Below, one piece after another: positions 1-8,406 of a stretch of 64,000 nt of DNA. This stretch comes from CBDESN01 sp965242495 (GTDB lineage Bacteria > Pseudomonadota > Alphaproteobacteria > MPNO01). Position numbers and translations under genes: made by a program. The notes beneath the pieces were generated by a model, which did not search any database, was not told the origin of the DNA, and was given only the letters and a program-made list of their open reading frames with translations. The DNA is taken from the NCBI GenBank assembly GCA_965242495.1, contig OZ251446.1:2232001-2296000 (forward strand), in the 5' to 3' direction. Position 1 is the first letter of the stretch. Every line of letters starts with the position of its first letter.

Positions 1-713
1 GCGACGTCCGCGCGACGCTGGCGGCGCTGCGCCCGCTGCTGGAGGCCAAGGGCGGCGCGGACCGCGCGGCGACGGCCCGCCGCCGGCTGGCGGCGCTCGC
101 CGACCGCAACTGGTCGGCGCGCCGCGCCGCCCTGCGCGCCGAGGCCGAGGCCAGGGCCGCCGCCGACCCGATCGCCTGCGACTGGCTGATGATGCGGATT
201 GCGGATTCCCTGCCCGCCGACGCCGTGCTGGTCAACGAAGGGCTCACCAGCGCGGCGCGGCTGCTCGATTTCCTGCCCTATCGCGACCGCTACGGGTTCC
301 ACGGCCTCGCCTCCGGCGGCATCGGCTGGGCGATGGGCGCGGCGGTCGGCATCCAGCTCGCCCATCCCGACCGGCCCGTGGTGGCGATCGTGGGCGACGG
401 CAGCGCGATGTATTCGATCCAGGCGCTGTGGACGGCGGCGCATCTCGACCTGCCGATCACCTATGCGATCGTCAACAACCGGGGCTACCGCATCCTCAAA
501 CAGCGGCTGGTCGCCTTCCACGCCAACGACCGTTTCGTCGGCATGGATCTCGCCCGACCCGAGATCGACTTCGCCTCGCTCGCCGGCGCGCTCGGGGTGA
601 CGTCCCGGCGCATCGCCGCCCCGGAAGCGGTCGGCCCCGCCCTGGAAGAGGCGATCGCGAGCCGCCGCCCCACCCTGCTCGACATCCTCGTCGAGGACAC
701 GGTCGGCGGGTAG
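1..713 (+). CDS. ThDP-dependent decarboxylase, benzoylformate decarboxylase-like (C-terminal part)
   Basis: This gene enters from the left edge; the frame is open from base 3, so only about the last 236 residues are visible. They form the C-terminal pyrophosphate-binding domain of a thiamine diphosphate enzyme. The ThDP/Mg motif is GDGSAMYSIQALWTA, followed by a central strand ending VNNRGYRILKQRL. This GDG-S...NN-GY arrangement is typical of the benzoylformate decarboxylase branch of the acetolactate synthase superfamily, which decarboxylates 2-keto acids. The substrate cannot be told without the N-terminal half. The gene ends 75 bp before a small lipoprotein gene on the same strand; no shared role is evident. 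Confidence 0.8.
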   Translation, partial: DVRATLAALRPLLEAKGGADRAATARRRLAALADRNWSARRAALRAEAEARAAADPIACDWLMMRIADSLPADAVLVNEGLTSAARLLDFLPYRDRYGFHGLASGGIGWAMGAAVGIQLAHPDRPVVAIVGDGSAMYSIQALWTAAHLDLPITYAIVNNRGYRILKQRLVAFHANDRFVGMDLARPEIDFASLAGALGVTSRRIAAPEAVGPALEEAIASRRPTLLDILVEDTVGG

Positions 714-788
714 CAGGTAGCAGCGGGCGGGAATGCGCAGCCTCGTCGCGCCCGCAGCCGCCCGGACCCCAAGTAAGGAGACGTGATC

Positions 789-1220
789 GTGAAGAAGACC
801 CTTTCCTTCCTTGCGGCGCTCGCGGCAGCCTCGGCGTTGGCGGGGTGCGACGATGCGAGCGTTGCGTCCAGGAACCTGTCGAAGGCCGCCGATATGTTCG
901 AGATCCAGCGGCGCATCGTGTTCTACAACGGCGTCACGGGCGCCTATATGCTGGTCATCGAAGGGCGATGCAGCATCCGGGCCGACGGGAGGGACAGGCA
1001 ATTGGAAGTGACCTGCCGGACGGGCGCCGACCAATACAAGAAGCATTTCCTCGGCCTCTCCGACAACGTGTCGTACATCGTCGAGCAAGTGGAGGCCAAG
1101 GACGTGTCGGTCGCCCACTACCGGGTCATCTTCAAGCCCCAGACGATCGTCCCGGATATGGACGTTCGGATCGAGGACGAGCTTCCGCTTCCGACCATCA
1201 ATCGAGGGCCCGACGCATGA
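789..1220 (+). CDS. small predicted lipoprotein of unknown function
   Basis: A protein of about 143 residues with a lipoprotein signal: KK, a hydrophobic stretch, then the lipobox SALAGC, so Cys at about residue 20 should be lipidated and the mature protein anchored in the cell envelope. The rest is a mixed beta-rich chain without a motif I recognise; it loosely recalls small beta-sandwich lipoproteins of phages, but this is not established. I chose GTG at 789 because AAGGAG (775-780) lies 8 bases upstream; the alternative GTG at 783 is only 2 bases from that site. It is not clearly in an operon with its neighbours. Confidence 0.6.
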   Translation: MKKTLSFLAALAAASALAGCDDASVASRNLSKAADMFEIQRRIVFYNGVTGAYMLVIEGRCSIRADGRDRQLEVTCRTGADQYKKHFLGLSDNVSYIVEQVEAKDVSVAHYRVIFKPQTIVPDMDVRIEDELPLPTINRGPDA

Positions 1221-1425
1221 CGCGCCGCCAGCGGCCGCCCTCGAAGGCGACCGGACGAAAACCGCCCTGGGAGTCCCAAGCGTAGCAGTCCTCGACCCGT
1301 TCTGCGGCGGGGACGAGCGGCGATGCGCCCGCATCCATCCCGGCGCCTCCGTCGTCGCGGATCCGGCGCGAGCCGGGTCCTCCCGCGATCCGGCCGCAAG
1401 CGCGACAGAGCAGCCGAGGCGGACG

Positions 1426-1743
1426 ATGGCGGAGACCGTCCGCCTCCGCCGGCTGGACGACATCGTGCGCGACGCTGCGCCGCCCCGCGTCGATCCGATC
1501 AAGCTCGACGTCGAGGGTTCGGAATTGCGCGCGCCGATCGGGGCGGAAGCGACGCTGGATCGCTTCGGCCCCGCCCTCTTCCTCGAGGTCGAGGACGACT
1601 ATCGGGCGCGGCGCGGCGACAGTTCCGGAGCGCTCGGGGCCTGGCTGCGAAGCCGCGGCTACGGCCCGATCGACGGCTGGGAGCGCTTCCCGGCGGGAAC
1701 CGACCAGCTGTTCGTCCGGCTTGCCGGGAAATCGTCCCGCTGA
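1426..1743 (+). CDS. FkbM-family methyltransferase, C-terminal fragment
   Basis: The 105-residue frame matches the second half of the FkbM SAM-dependent methyltransferase fold: RLDDIV, then IKLDVEGSELRAPIGAEATL, then PALFLEVEDDY. Complete FkbM proteins carry an N-terminal SAM-binding FD-GAN-G motif, and nothing like it is present; the frame stays open upstream to beyond 1200 but the sequence there (PFCGGDERRCARIHPGAS) does not supply the motif. I read this as the surviving 3' part of a longer gene, possibly still expressed from the ATG at 1426, but unlikely to be an active methyltransferase. It converges on metH with 76 bp between stops. Confidence 0.55.
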   Translation: MAETVRLRRLDDIVRDAAPPRVDPIKLDVEGSELRAPIGAEATLDRFGPALFLEVEDDYRARRGDSSGALGAWLRSRGYGPIDGWERFPAGTDQLFVRLAGKSSR

Positions 1744-1819
1744 ACGGCGGGACCGCCGGCTCCGCGCTTTCCCGACCGTTTCGCGCCGCCCTTACGGCCT
1801 TCGATCCTCGTCGTCGGCA

Positions 1820-4800
1820 TCACGGGTTGCGCGGCGGCGCCTCGCGCAGGATCGAGGCGAGCCGGGTCTCGGCGGTCGCCGGGTCGATGCCGCAGCGCCG
1901 CGCGTAATCCTCGAGCTGGTCGCGACCGATGCGGCCGGTACCGAAATAGCGCGCTTCGGGATGGGCGAAATAGTAGCCCGACACCGACGCCGCCGGGATC
2001 ATCGCGTAGCTCTCCGTCAGCCGGATCCCGATCGCGCGGGTCGCATCGAGCAGTTCGAACAGGGTCGCCTTGCCGGAATGGTCGGGGCAGGCCGGATAGC
2101 CCGGCGCCGGGCGGATGCCGCGGTAGCGCTCCTCGATCAGGGCCTGGTTGTCCAACGCCTCCTCCGGGGCGTAACCCCAGAACTCGCGACGCACGCGCTC
2201 GTGCATGCGTTCGGCGAAGGCTTCCGCGAGCCGGTCGGCCAGCGCCTTGAGCAGGATCGCGCCGTAATCGTCCTGCGCGCGTTCGAACGACGCCGCCCGT
2301 TCGTCGACGCCGAACCCGGCGGTGACCGCGAACGCGCCGACGTAATCGGCGACGCCGGTCTCACGCGGGGCGACGAAGTCGGCGAGCGCGAGGTTGGCGC
2401 GGCCGTCGCCGCGGGGCATCTGCTGGCGGAGGGTAGGCACGCGCGCGCGCACCGTCCGGCGCGCGTCGTCGGCATAGATCTCGATGTCGTCATGACCGAC
2501 CGAATTGGCCGGGAAGAACCCGACCGCCGCCGCCGCCTCGAGCCAGTCCTCGGCGACGATGCGGTCGAGCATGTCCTGCGCGTCGGCGAACAGGCCGCGC
2601 GCGGCCTCGCCGACGACCGGATCGTCGAGGATGCGCGGCCAGACGCCGGCGAGGTCCCAGGCGCGGAAGAAGGGCGTCCAGTCGATCCGCTCGCGGAGCT
2701 CCGCCAGCGGGTAGCGGCGGAAGGCGCGGACGCCGAGAAAGCGCGGCGCCGCGACCGGCGGCGCATCCCAGGCGAGGGCCAGCCGGTTGGCGCGGGCCTG
2801 GGCGAGCGGCGCCCGGTCGCCGCCGCCCCGACCGGCGGCGTGACGGATCCGAATCCGCTCATGCTCCGCCCGGACGCCGGCGGCGTAGTCCGCCGCGCGC
2901 TCCGGGCTGAGGAGGCTCGCGGCGACGCCCACCGCGCGGGACGCATCGACCACATGGACCGTGGGTCCCGGGTAGCGGGGCGCGATCCGGACCGCGGTGT
3001 GGAGCTTCGACGTCGTGGCGCCGCCGATCAGGAGCGGAACGCGGAACCCCTCGCGCGCCATTTCGCCGGCGACGTGGATCATCTCGTCGAGCGACGGGGT
3101 GATCAGGCCGCTCAGCCCGATCGCGTCCGCCCGCTCGCGGCGCGCGGCCTCGAGCAGCGTCCGCGCCGGCACCATCACCCCGAGATCGACGACATCGTAA
3201 TTGTTGCACTGGAGCACGACGCCGACGATGTTCTTGCCGATGTCGTGAACGTCGCCCTTGACGGTCGCGAGGAGGATCTTCCCCTTGGTCCGCGGCGCCG
3301 CGCCCCCGACCTTCTCCGCCTCGATGAAGGGCACCAGCTGGGCCACGGCCTGCTTCATGACGCGGGCGCTCTTGACGACCTGCGGCAGGAACATCTTGCC
3401 GGCGCCGAACAGGTCGCCGACGACGTTCATGCCGTCCATCAGCGGTCCTTCGATCACGTCGAGCGGCCGCGCCGCCCGCAGCCGGGCCTCCTCCACGTCG
3501 TCCAGGACGTAATCGTTGACGCCGTTGACCAGCGCGTGCGCGAGCCGCGCCTCGACCGGGCGCGCGCGCCAGGACAGGTCCTCGCGCCCGGCCGCGGCCC
3601 GACCCTCGACCGAGTCGGCGATCTCGAGCAGGCGCTCCGTCGCGTCCGGGCGCCGGTCGAGGACCACGTCCTCGACCCGTTCCCGCAGCTCCCGCGGAAT
3701 GTCCTCGTAGACGGCGAGCTGGCCCGCGTTGACGATCCCCATGTCCATCCCGGCGCGAACCGCGTGATAGAGGAAGACCGAATGGATCGCCTCGCGCACC
3801 GGCGCGTTGCCGCGGAAGGCGAAGGAGACGTTGCTCACGCCGCCGCTGACCAGCGCATGCGGCAGTTCGCGTTTGATCCGCCGCGCCGCCTCGATGAAAT
3901 CCAGGCCGTAGCGGCGATGCTCCTCGATCCCGGTGGCGACGGCGAAGACGTTGGGGTCGAAGATGATGTCCTGCGGCGGAAAGCCGACCTCGCGGACCAG
4001 GATGTCGTAGGATCGGGCGCAGACCTCCAGCTTGCGCGCGACGCTGTCGGCCTGGCCGGTCTCGTCGAACGCCATCACCACCACGGCCGCGCCGTAGCGC
4101 CGGGCCAGGGCGGCCTGACGGACGAACGACTCCTCGCCTTCCTTGAGGCTGATCGAGTTGACCACGGGCTTGCCCTGCACCCGCTTGAGGCCGCATTCGA
4201 TCACCGACCATCGGGACGAATCGATCATGACCGGGACCCGCGAAATGTCCGGCTCCGCGGCCAGCAGATCGAGGAAGTCCGCCATCGCGGCCTCCGAATC
4301 GAGCATCCCCTCGTCCATGTTGACGTCGACGATCTGCGCGCCGTTGCGCACCTGATCGCGCGCCACTTCGAGGGCGGCGTCGAAATCGCCCGCCCGGATC
4401 AGCTTGGCGAACCGGGCCGACCCGGTGACGTTGGCGCGTTCGCCGACATTGACGAACAGCGACCCGGGGCCGATCTCGAGCGGCTCGAGGCCGCTCAGCC
4501 GACAGCGCGCGGGCGGCGTCGCGATTGCGCGCGGGGCCAGCGGCGCCACCGCTGCGGCCAGGGCGCGGATATGCTCGGGCATCGTCCCGCAGCACCCCCC
4601 GACCACGTTCACCAAGCCGCTTCCGGCGAACTCGGCGAGGGTCCGGCTCATCTCCTCCGGGGTCTGGTCGTAGCCGCCGAAGGCGTTGGGGAGCCCGGCA
4701 TTGGGATGGCAGGCGACGAAGGCGTCCGCGACCCGCCCCAGCTCCTCGACATAGGGCCGCAGCTCGCTGGCGCCGAAGGCGCAGTTCAACCCGACGATCA

Positions 4801-5563
4801 GCGGCCTCGCATGCGACACCGAGTTCCAGAACGCCTCGATCGTCTGGCCCGACAGCGTGCGCCCGCTGGCGTCGGTGACCGTGCCCGAGATCATGATCGG
4901 CAGCGCGAAACCGCAATCGTCGAAACAGGACTGGACGGCGAACAGCGCCGCCTTGCAGTTGAGCGTGTCGAACACGGTCTCGACCAGCAGCAGGTCCGCC
5001 CCGCCCTCGATCAGCCCCGCGGCCGCGACCCGATAGGCGGCGACCAGATCGTCGAAGGTCACGTTGCGGTATCCCGGGCGCTCCACGTCGGGGGAGATCG
5101 AGGCCGTCCGGTTGGTGGGGCCCAGCACGCCGGCGACGTAGCGCGGCTTGTCGGGGGCCGCGGCGGTCCGGTCCGCCGCCGCCTCGCGGGCCAGCCGCGC
5201 GCCGGCCAGGTTGAGCTCGCGGACGACGTCCTCCATCAGATAGTCGCGCATCGCGATGGCGGTCGAATTGAACGTGTTGGTCTCCAGAATGTCCGCGCCG
5301 GCGTCGAGATAGGCCGCGTGGATGTCGCGGATCAGCGCCGGCTGGGTCAGGCACAACAGGTCGTTGTTGCCCTTCTGCGGCGCGGGATGGTCGGCGAAGC
5401 GCGCGCCGCGATAGTCGCGCTCGGCGAGGCCGCGGCGCTGGATCATCGTCCCCATGGCGCCGTCGAGCACCAGGATGCGCGATTCGAGGTCGCGCGCGAG
5501 CCGCGCCCGGCGCCCGGCCCGGTCGTCGGCCGGCCGCAGCCCCGGTTCGGCCAGCATCGTCAT
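1820..5563 (-). CDS. metH: cobalamin-dependent methionine synthase MetH
   Basis: A full-length cytosolic methionine synthase of 1247 residues (usual length 1220-1260), transferring the methyl group of 5-methyltetrahydrofolate to homocysteine through cobalamin. Domains in order are the homocysteine-binding barrel (start LDGAMGTMIQRRG; zinc ligands in GLNCAFGA and VVGGCCGT), the pterin-binding domain (FVNVGERANVTGSARF), the B12 domain with the axial-ligand motif DVHDIGKNIVG, and the C-terminal AdoMet activation domain (RYFGTGRIGRDQLEDYA region). The ATG at 5563 overlaps the metF stop as ATGA, so translation is probably coupled. The neighbour supplies the 5-methyltetrahydrofolate this enzyme uses. 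Confidence 0.97.
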   Translation of the reverse strand: MTMLAEPGLRPADDRAGRRARLARDLESRILVLDGAMGTMIQRRGLAERDYRGARFADHPAPQKGNNDLLCLTQPALIRDIHAAYLDAGADILETNTFNSTAIAMRDYLMEDVVRELNLAGARLAREAAADRTAAAPDKPRYVAGVLGPTNRTASISPDVERPGYRNVTFDDLVAAYRVAAAGLIEGGADLLLVETVFDTLNCKAALFAVQSCFDDCGFALPIMISGTVTDASGRTLSGQTIEAFWNSVSHARPLIVGLNCAFGASELRPYVEELGRVADAFVACHPNAGLPNAFGGYDQTPEEMSRTLAEFAGSGLVNVVGGCCGTMPEHIRALAAAVAPLAPRAIATPPARCRLSGLEPLEIGPGSLFVNVGERANVTGSARFAKLIRAGDFDAALEVARDQVRNGAQIVDVNMDEGMLDSEAAMADFLDLLAAEPDISRVPVMIDSSRWSVIECGLKRVQGKPVVNSISLKEGEESFVRQAALARRYGAAVVVMAFDETGQADSVARKLEVCARSYDILVREVGFPPQDIIFDPNVFAVATGIEEHRRYGLDFIEAARRIKRELPHALVSGGVSNVSFAFRGNAPVREAIHSVFLYHAVRAGMDMGIVNAGQLAVYEDIPRELRERVEDVVLDRRPDATERLLEIADSVEGRAAAGREDLSWRARPVEARLAHALVNGVNDYVLDDVEEARLRAARPLDVIEGPLMDGMNVVGDLFGAGKMFLPQVVKSARVMKQAVAQLVPFIEAEKVGGAAPRTKGKILLATVKGDVHDIGKNIVGVVLQCNNYDVVDLGVMVPARTLLEAARRERADAIGLSGLITPSLDEMIHVAGEMAREGFRVPLLIGGATTSKLHTAVRIAPRYPGPTVHVVDASRAVGVAASLLSPERAADYAAGVRAEHERIRIRHAAGRGGGDRAPLAQARANRLALAWDAPPVAAPRFLGVRAFRRYPLAELRERIDWTPFFRAWDLAGVWPRILDDPVVGEAARGLFADAQDMLDRIVAEDWLEAAAAVGFFPANSVGHDDIEIYADDARRTVRARVPTLRQQMPRGDGRANLALADFVAPRETGVADYVGAFAVTAGFGVDERAASFERAQDDYGAILLKALADRLAEAFAERMHERVRREFWGYAPEEALDNQALIEERYRGIRPAPGYPACPDHSGKATLFELLDATRAIGIRLTESYAMIPAASVSGYYFAHPEARYFGTGRIGRDQLEDYARRCGIDPATAETRLASILREAPPRNP

Positions 5564-6501
5564 GCCGCCGGCTCCCGTCGCGTCTCGCCGCGGGCCGCGC
5601 CGCCGGCGGGACGGAGCCCCAGGATGTGGCAGATCGCGAAGGTCAGGTCGGCGCGGTTGAGCGTATAGAAGTGGAACTCGCGCACCCCATGGGAGCGCAA
5701 CCGCCGGCACTGTTCGGCGGCGACGGTGGCGGCGACCAGCTTGCGGGTCTCCGGATCCCGGTCGAGCCCGTCGAACAGGTCGGCGATGCGGGGCGGGACC
5801 TGCGCGCCGCAGGCGGCGCTGAATCGCGCCACCTGGGCGAAGTTGGTCACCGGCAGGACGCCGGGCACGATCGGGATGCCGACGCCCGCGGCGCGGGCCC
5901 GGTCGAGGAAACGGAAGAACACGTCGACGTCGAAGAAATACTGGGTGATCGCCCGCGCCGCCCCGGCATCCACCTTGCGCTTCAGATTGTCGAGGTCGGC
6001 GTCCGCGTCCGGCGCCTCGGGATGGGTCTCGGGATAGGCGGCGACGCTGATCTCGAAGTCGGCGACCCGCTTGAGTCCGGCCACCAGATCGGCGGCGAAG
6101 GGGTAGCCGCCGGGATGGGCGGAGTAGCGCGCCTCGCCCTCCGGCGGGTCGCCGCGGAGCGCCACGATATGGCGTATCCCCGCCGCCCAGTAGCGCCGGG
6201 CGACCTCGTCGACCTCGCCTTGCGTCGCGGCCACGCAGGTCAGATGCGCCGCCGCGGTCATCCCGGTCTCGCGGACGATGCGCGCCACCGTGTCGTGGGT
6301 CCGGTCGCGCGTCGCGCCGCCGGCGCCATAGGTCACCGACACGAAGCGGGGGCCGAGCGGCTCGAGCCGCTTGATCGCCGCCCACAGCGACTCCGCCATC
6401 GGTTTCGTCTTCGGCGGAAAGAACTCGAACGAGACGTCGAGGCCGCGCCCGGGCGCCAGGGGCAACGCCGGCGGTTCGAGGCCAGGCTGCGGGAGGATCA
6501 T
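5560..6501 (-). CDS. metF: 5,10-methylenetetrahydrofolate reductase MetF
   Basis: A 313-residue flavoprotein of the MTHFR family that reduces 5,10-methylenetetrahydrofolate to 5-methyltetrahydrofolate, the methyl donor for MetH. Visible family features are SFEFFPPKT near residue 22 with the catalytic Glu, VSVTYGAGG, AHLTCV, ALRGDPP and YFFDVDVFFRF. The start at 6501 overlaps the stop of the upstream ArsR-type gene (ATGA) and its own stop overlaps the metH start, so regulator, metF and metH form one translationally coupled unit. No truncation is seen. Confidence 0.96.
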   Translation of the reverse strand: MILPQPGLEPPALPLAPGRGLDVSFEFFPPKTKPMAESLWAAIKRLEPLGPRFVSVTYGAGGATRDRTHDTVARIVRETGMTAAAHLTCVAATQGEVDEVARRYWAAGIRHIVALRGDPPEGEARYSAHPGGYPFAADLVAGLKRVADFEISVAAYPETHPEAPDADADLDNLKRKVDAGAARAITQYFFDVDVFFRFLDRARAAGVGIPIVPGVLPVTNFAQVARFSAACGAQVPPRIADLFDGLDRDPETRKLVAATVAAEQCRRLRSHGVREFHFYTLNRADLTFAICHILGLRPAGGAARGETRREPAA

Positions 6502-7502
6502 GCGGCGCCGCCCGCGCGGGCCGTCCACGCATCGGCCGGCCGGGCGGCGCCGCGTTCGCCCGCCGCCGCGGGCTTCGCCGCCGTCCAGACGACCACCGTC
6601 AGGGGCTCGCCCGCCAAGCGCCGCCCCGCCCCGGCGCACAGCCCGGCGGCGTCGAACCAGGCCGCCATCTCGTCGTCGGAGAAGCCCAGCCGTCGATGGG
6701 CGTGTTCGGCGCGCAGCCGCTCGACGTCGTGCGCGGCGAAATCGGCGACCGCGAGCCTCCCGCCGGGACGCAGCACGCGCCCGGCTTCCGCGACCGCCGC
6801 GGCGGGCCGGTCGGCGTAGTGCAGGACCATGTGCATCGCCGCGGCGTCGAACGACCCGTCGTCGAACGGCAGCCGGTACATGTCCGCGTGCCGGACCTGG
6901 CAGTTCGCGAGCCCCGCCGATTCCAGATTGGCGCGCGCGACGCGCAGCATGTCGAGCGACAGGTCGATGCCGGTGCCCTGGCCCACCGAGCCGCCGAACA
7001 GTTGCAGGATGCGCCCGGTCCCGGCGCCGATATCGAGAAAGCGCGCGCCGGGATCGGGCCGGAGGGCGTCGACGAGCGCGCGCTCGACCTCCTGCGTGTC
7101 GACATGCAGCGCGCGGACGCGATCCCAGCGCGCGGCGTTGGCGCGGAAATAGGCCGCGGCCTCGTCGGCGCGCACGCGCTTGATCGCTTCGAGCCGCTCG
7201 CGGTCGCGCGAAATCTGCGGGTCGTCGACGGGGATCATGGCGAGGATCTGCTGCGCGCACGGGTTCGCCCCGGGCCGGTGCGGTCCGGCGATGCGGTAGA
7301 ACGCCCAGCTCCCCTCGCGGAAGCGGTCGAGCAGACCCGCGTCGCACAACAGCTTGAGATGCCGCGAGACGCGCGGCTGGCTCTGCCCGACGATGCGGGC
7401 GAGCTCGCCCACCGTCACCTCGCCATGGGCGCAGACCGCCAGCAGCCGGAGCCGCGTCGGTTCGCCGGCGGCGCGAAGCGCCGACAACAGAGTCTGCAAC
7501 AC
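6498..7502 (-). CDS. ArsR-family regulator fused to a SAM-dependent methyltransferase domain
   Basis: An N-terminal ArsR/SmtB winged helix (RLRLLAVC, then VGQSQPRVSRHLKLLCDAGLL, about residues 1-75) is followed by a class I methyltransferase domain with motif I FLDIGAGTGRILQLF and a later VLRPGGRLAVADF strand. Proteins of this build commonly precede metF and metH in alphaproteobacteria and are thought to sense SAM or SAH rather than metals; no metal-binding cysteine motif is visible here. I prefer the GTG at 7502 because TCCTCC on the + strand (7508-7513) gives a GGAGGA site 5 bases upstream; longer starts at 7538 or 7544 have no ribosome site and run into the operator-like palindrome. It heads the metF-metH operon and probably represses it. 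Confidence 0.85.
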   Translation of the reverse strand: MLQTLLSALRAAGEPTRLRLLAVCAHGEVTVGELARIVGQSQPRVSRHLKLLCDAGLLDRFREGSWAFYRIAGPHRPGANPCAQQILAMIPVDDPQISRDRERLEAIKRVRADEAAAYFRANAARWDRVRALHVDTQEVERALVDALRPDPGARFLDIGAGTGRILQLFGGSVGQGTGIDLSLDMLRVARANLESAGLANCQVRHADMYRLPFDDGSFDAAAMHMVLHYADRPAAAVAEAGRVLRPGGRLAVADFAAHDVERLRAEHAHRRLGFSDDEMAAWFDAAGLCAGAGRRLAGEPLTVVVWTAAKPAAAGERGAARPADAWTARAGGAA

Positions 7503-7545
7503 CCGTGTCCTCCGAACGCGCGCGGTCGCCGCGCGCATGACCATT

Positions 7546-7565
7546 ATATAAAGATATTGTTATAT
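7546..7565. promoter_or_regulatory. predicted operator of the metF-metH operon
   Basis: An imperfect palindrome with arms ATATAA and TTATAT around a central ATAT (16 of 20 positions self-complementary), lying about 45 bp upstream of the preferred start of the ArsR-methyltransferase gene in an unusually AT-rich pocket. ArsR-type regulators bind dyads of this size over their own promoters, so this is the likely autoregulatory operator. Which ligand releases the protein is not visible. Confidence 0.6.
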
Positions 7566-8349
7566 GCGCAAACATTATTACGGGCGCTCCGATGACCCCG
7601 TCTTTCCCATCGAATTTTCGATAGAATACAATTTTAGATTGCGAAACGCCCGGCTGCGGAATCTACCCGGGACGGGCGCATCTCCCCGCGCCGGCCGGGG
7701 GACGGGCGGCGGTGTGGAAGGAGGGAAGGTCGCCTCACCGGCGGAAAAATTCACAGTTTCGTTGTAAATCAATAGGTTACTCGGAAAAACCAGGGAAAAA
7801 GCAAGGCGAAACCCAGTCAAAAGCGGGGCGAAAGCAGGCGAAAAGCAAGGACGATTCGGCGTCCGATTTCGCCTGGCGGCGCGCCGCGGCGTCCGCCGTC
7901 CGCCTTCCCGCTTCGCTTCGACCCGGCACGGAGCCGGGGCCTGGCCGACATTGAATTCTCTCTTGCATACACAATCTTCGATTGTGGAGAATCGGGGCGC
8001 GGGAATCTCCGATCCAGGCGATGAAAAACCCTGCTGGCGGGTCGCCGCAGGGCTCCGGTCGAATCCGTCGATTGTGGGAACTGTAACACAAACGCTTCCC
8101 CATGTCAAGCGAAAAGTTGTCTACGAGGGCGATTCTTCTCCCGGGTTGCTCGGAGGTTCCAAGGGATCACGGGCGCAATTCAAGCTATTGTATGGAAAGG
8201 CTTTCTCGATGTCCGAGCGGCGGCGTCCGCTGCGCATGTGGGGAAACGGCTCCCGAACCGTCGCGCGGCTTCCGAACGTCGGTATGGGAAGCACGATGAA
8301 TGGCGCAACCGCGTTCGGGTTGGCGACCGGGAACGGATCGCATATGACC
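7562..8349. other. non-coding stretch with purine-rich repeats and inverted repeats
   Basis: About 790 bp without a convincing gene. It holds an ATCGAA/TTCGAT dyad (7609-7622), a purine-rich tract at about 7780-7850 built from irregular units such as GGAAAAA, GCAAGGCGAAA and GCAGGCGAAAA, and a nested inverted repeat at 7955-7992. Base composition is clearly more AT-rich than the flanking genes in places. Open frames here have no family resemblance and odd residue composition. Confidence 0.5.
7955..7992. repeat. nested inverted repeat
   Basis: An outer arm ATTCTC/GAGAAT encloses a perfect inner stem CACAATC-TTC-GATTGTG (7970-7986). The right-hand CGATTGTGG sequence occurs again at 8069-8077. 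It could be a protein-binding dyad or part of a mobile element end; no T-run follows, so it is not a typical terminator. Confidence 0.45.
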
Positions 8350-8380
8350 ATGCAAGCGCCATCGCGGACGGCGCTTGCAT
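8350..8380. promoter_or_regulatory. perfect 11-bp inverted repeat upstream of the restriction-modification gene
   Basis: ATGCAAGCGCC and GGCGCTTGCAT form a perfect 11-bp stem with a 9-base spacer, ending 26 bases before the ATG of the nuclease-methyltransferase gene. No T-tract follows it. The position fits either an operator or a leader hairpin limiting translation, both common ways of holding back restriction genes after transfer; which one applies is inference. Confidence 0.5.
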
Positions 8381-8406
8381 GATGGGATGGGCTTGACGAC
8401 AACGGG

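Noticed and set aside
1745..1758. GC hairpin between the FkbM fragment and metH as a terminator
   Set aside because: CGGCGG and CCGCCG are separated by only two bases and no T-run follows, so the support is too weak.
1721..5668. Very long open frame on the + strand opposite metH
   Set aside because: It is antisense to a clear methionine synthase; its translation is Arg/Ala/Asp-rich without any motif, as expected for the complement of a high-GC gene.
7503..7544. Longer start for the ArsR-methyltransferase at ATG 7538 or 7544
   Set aside because: No ribosome-binding site, abuts the operator palindrome, and adds an Arg-rich tail not expected in the family.
7951..8382. 143-residue open frame before the restriction gene
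   Set aside because: It includes the inverted repeats, has no family resemblance and no ribosome site; composition looks non-coding.
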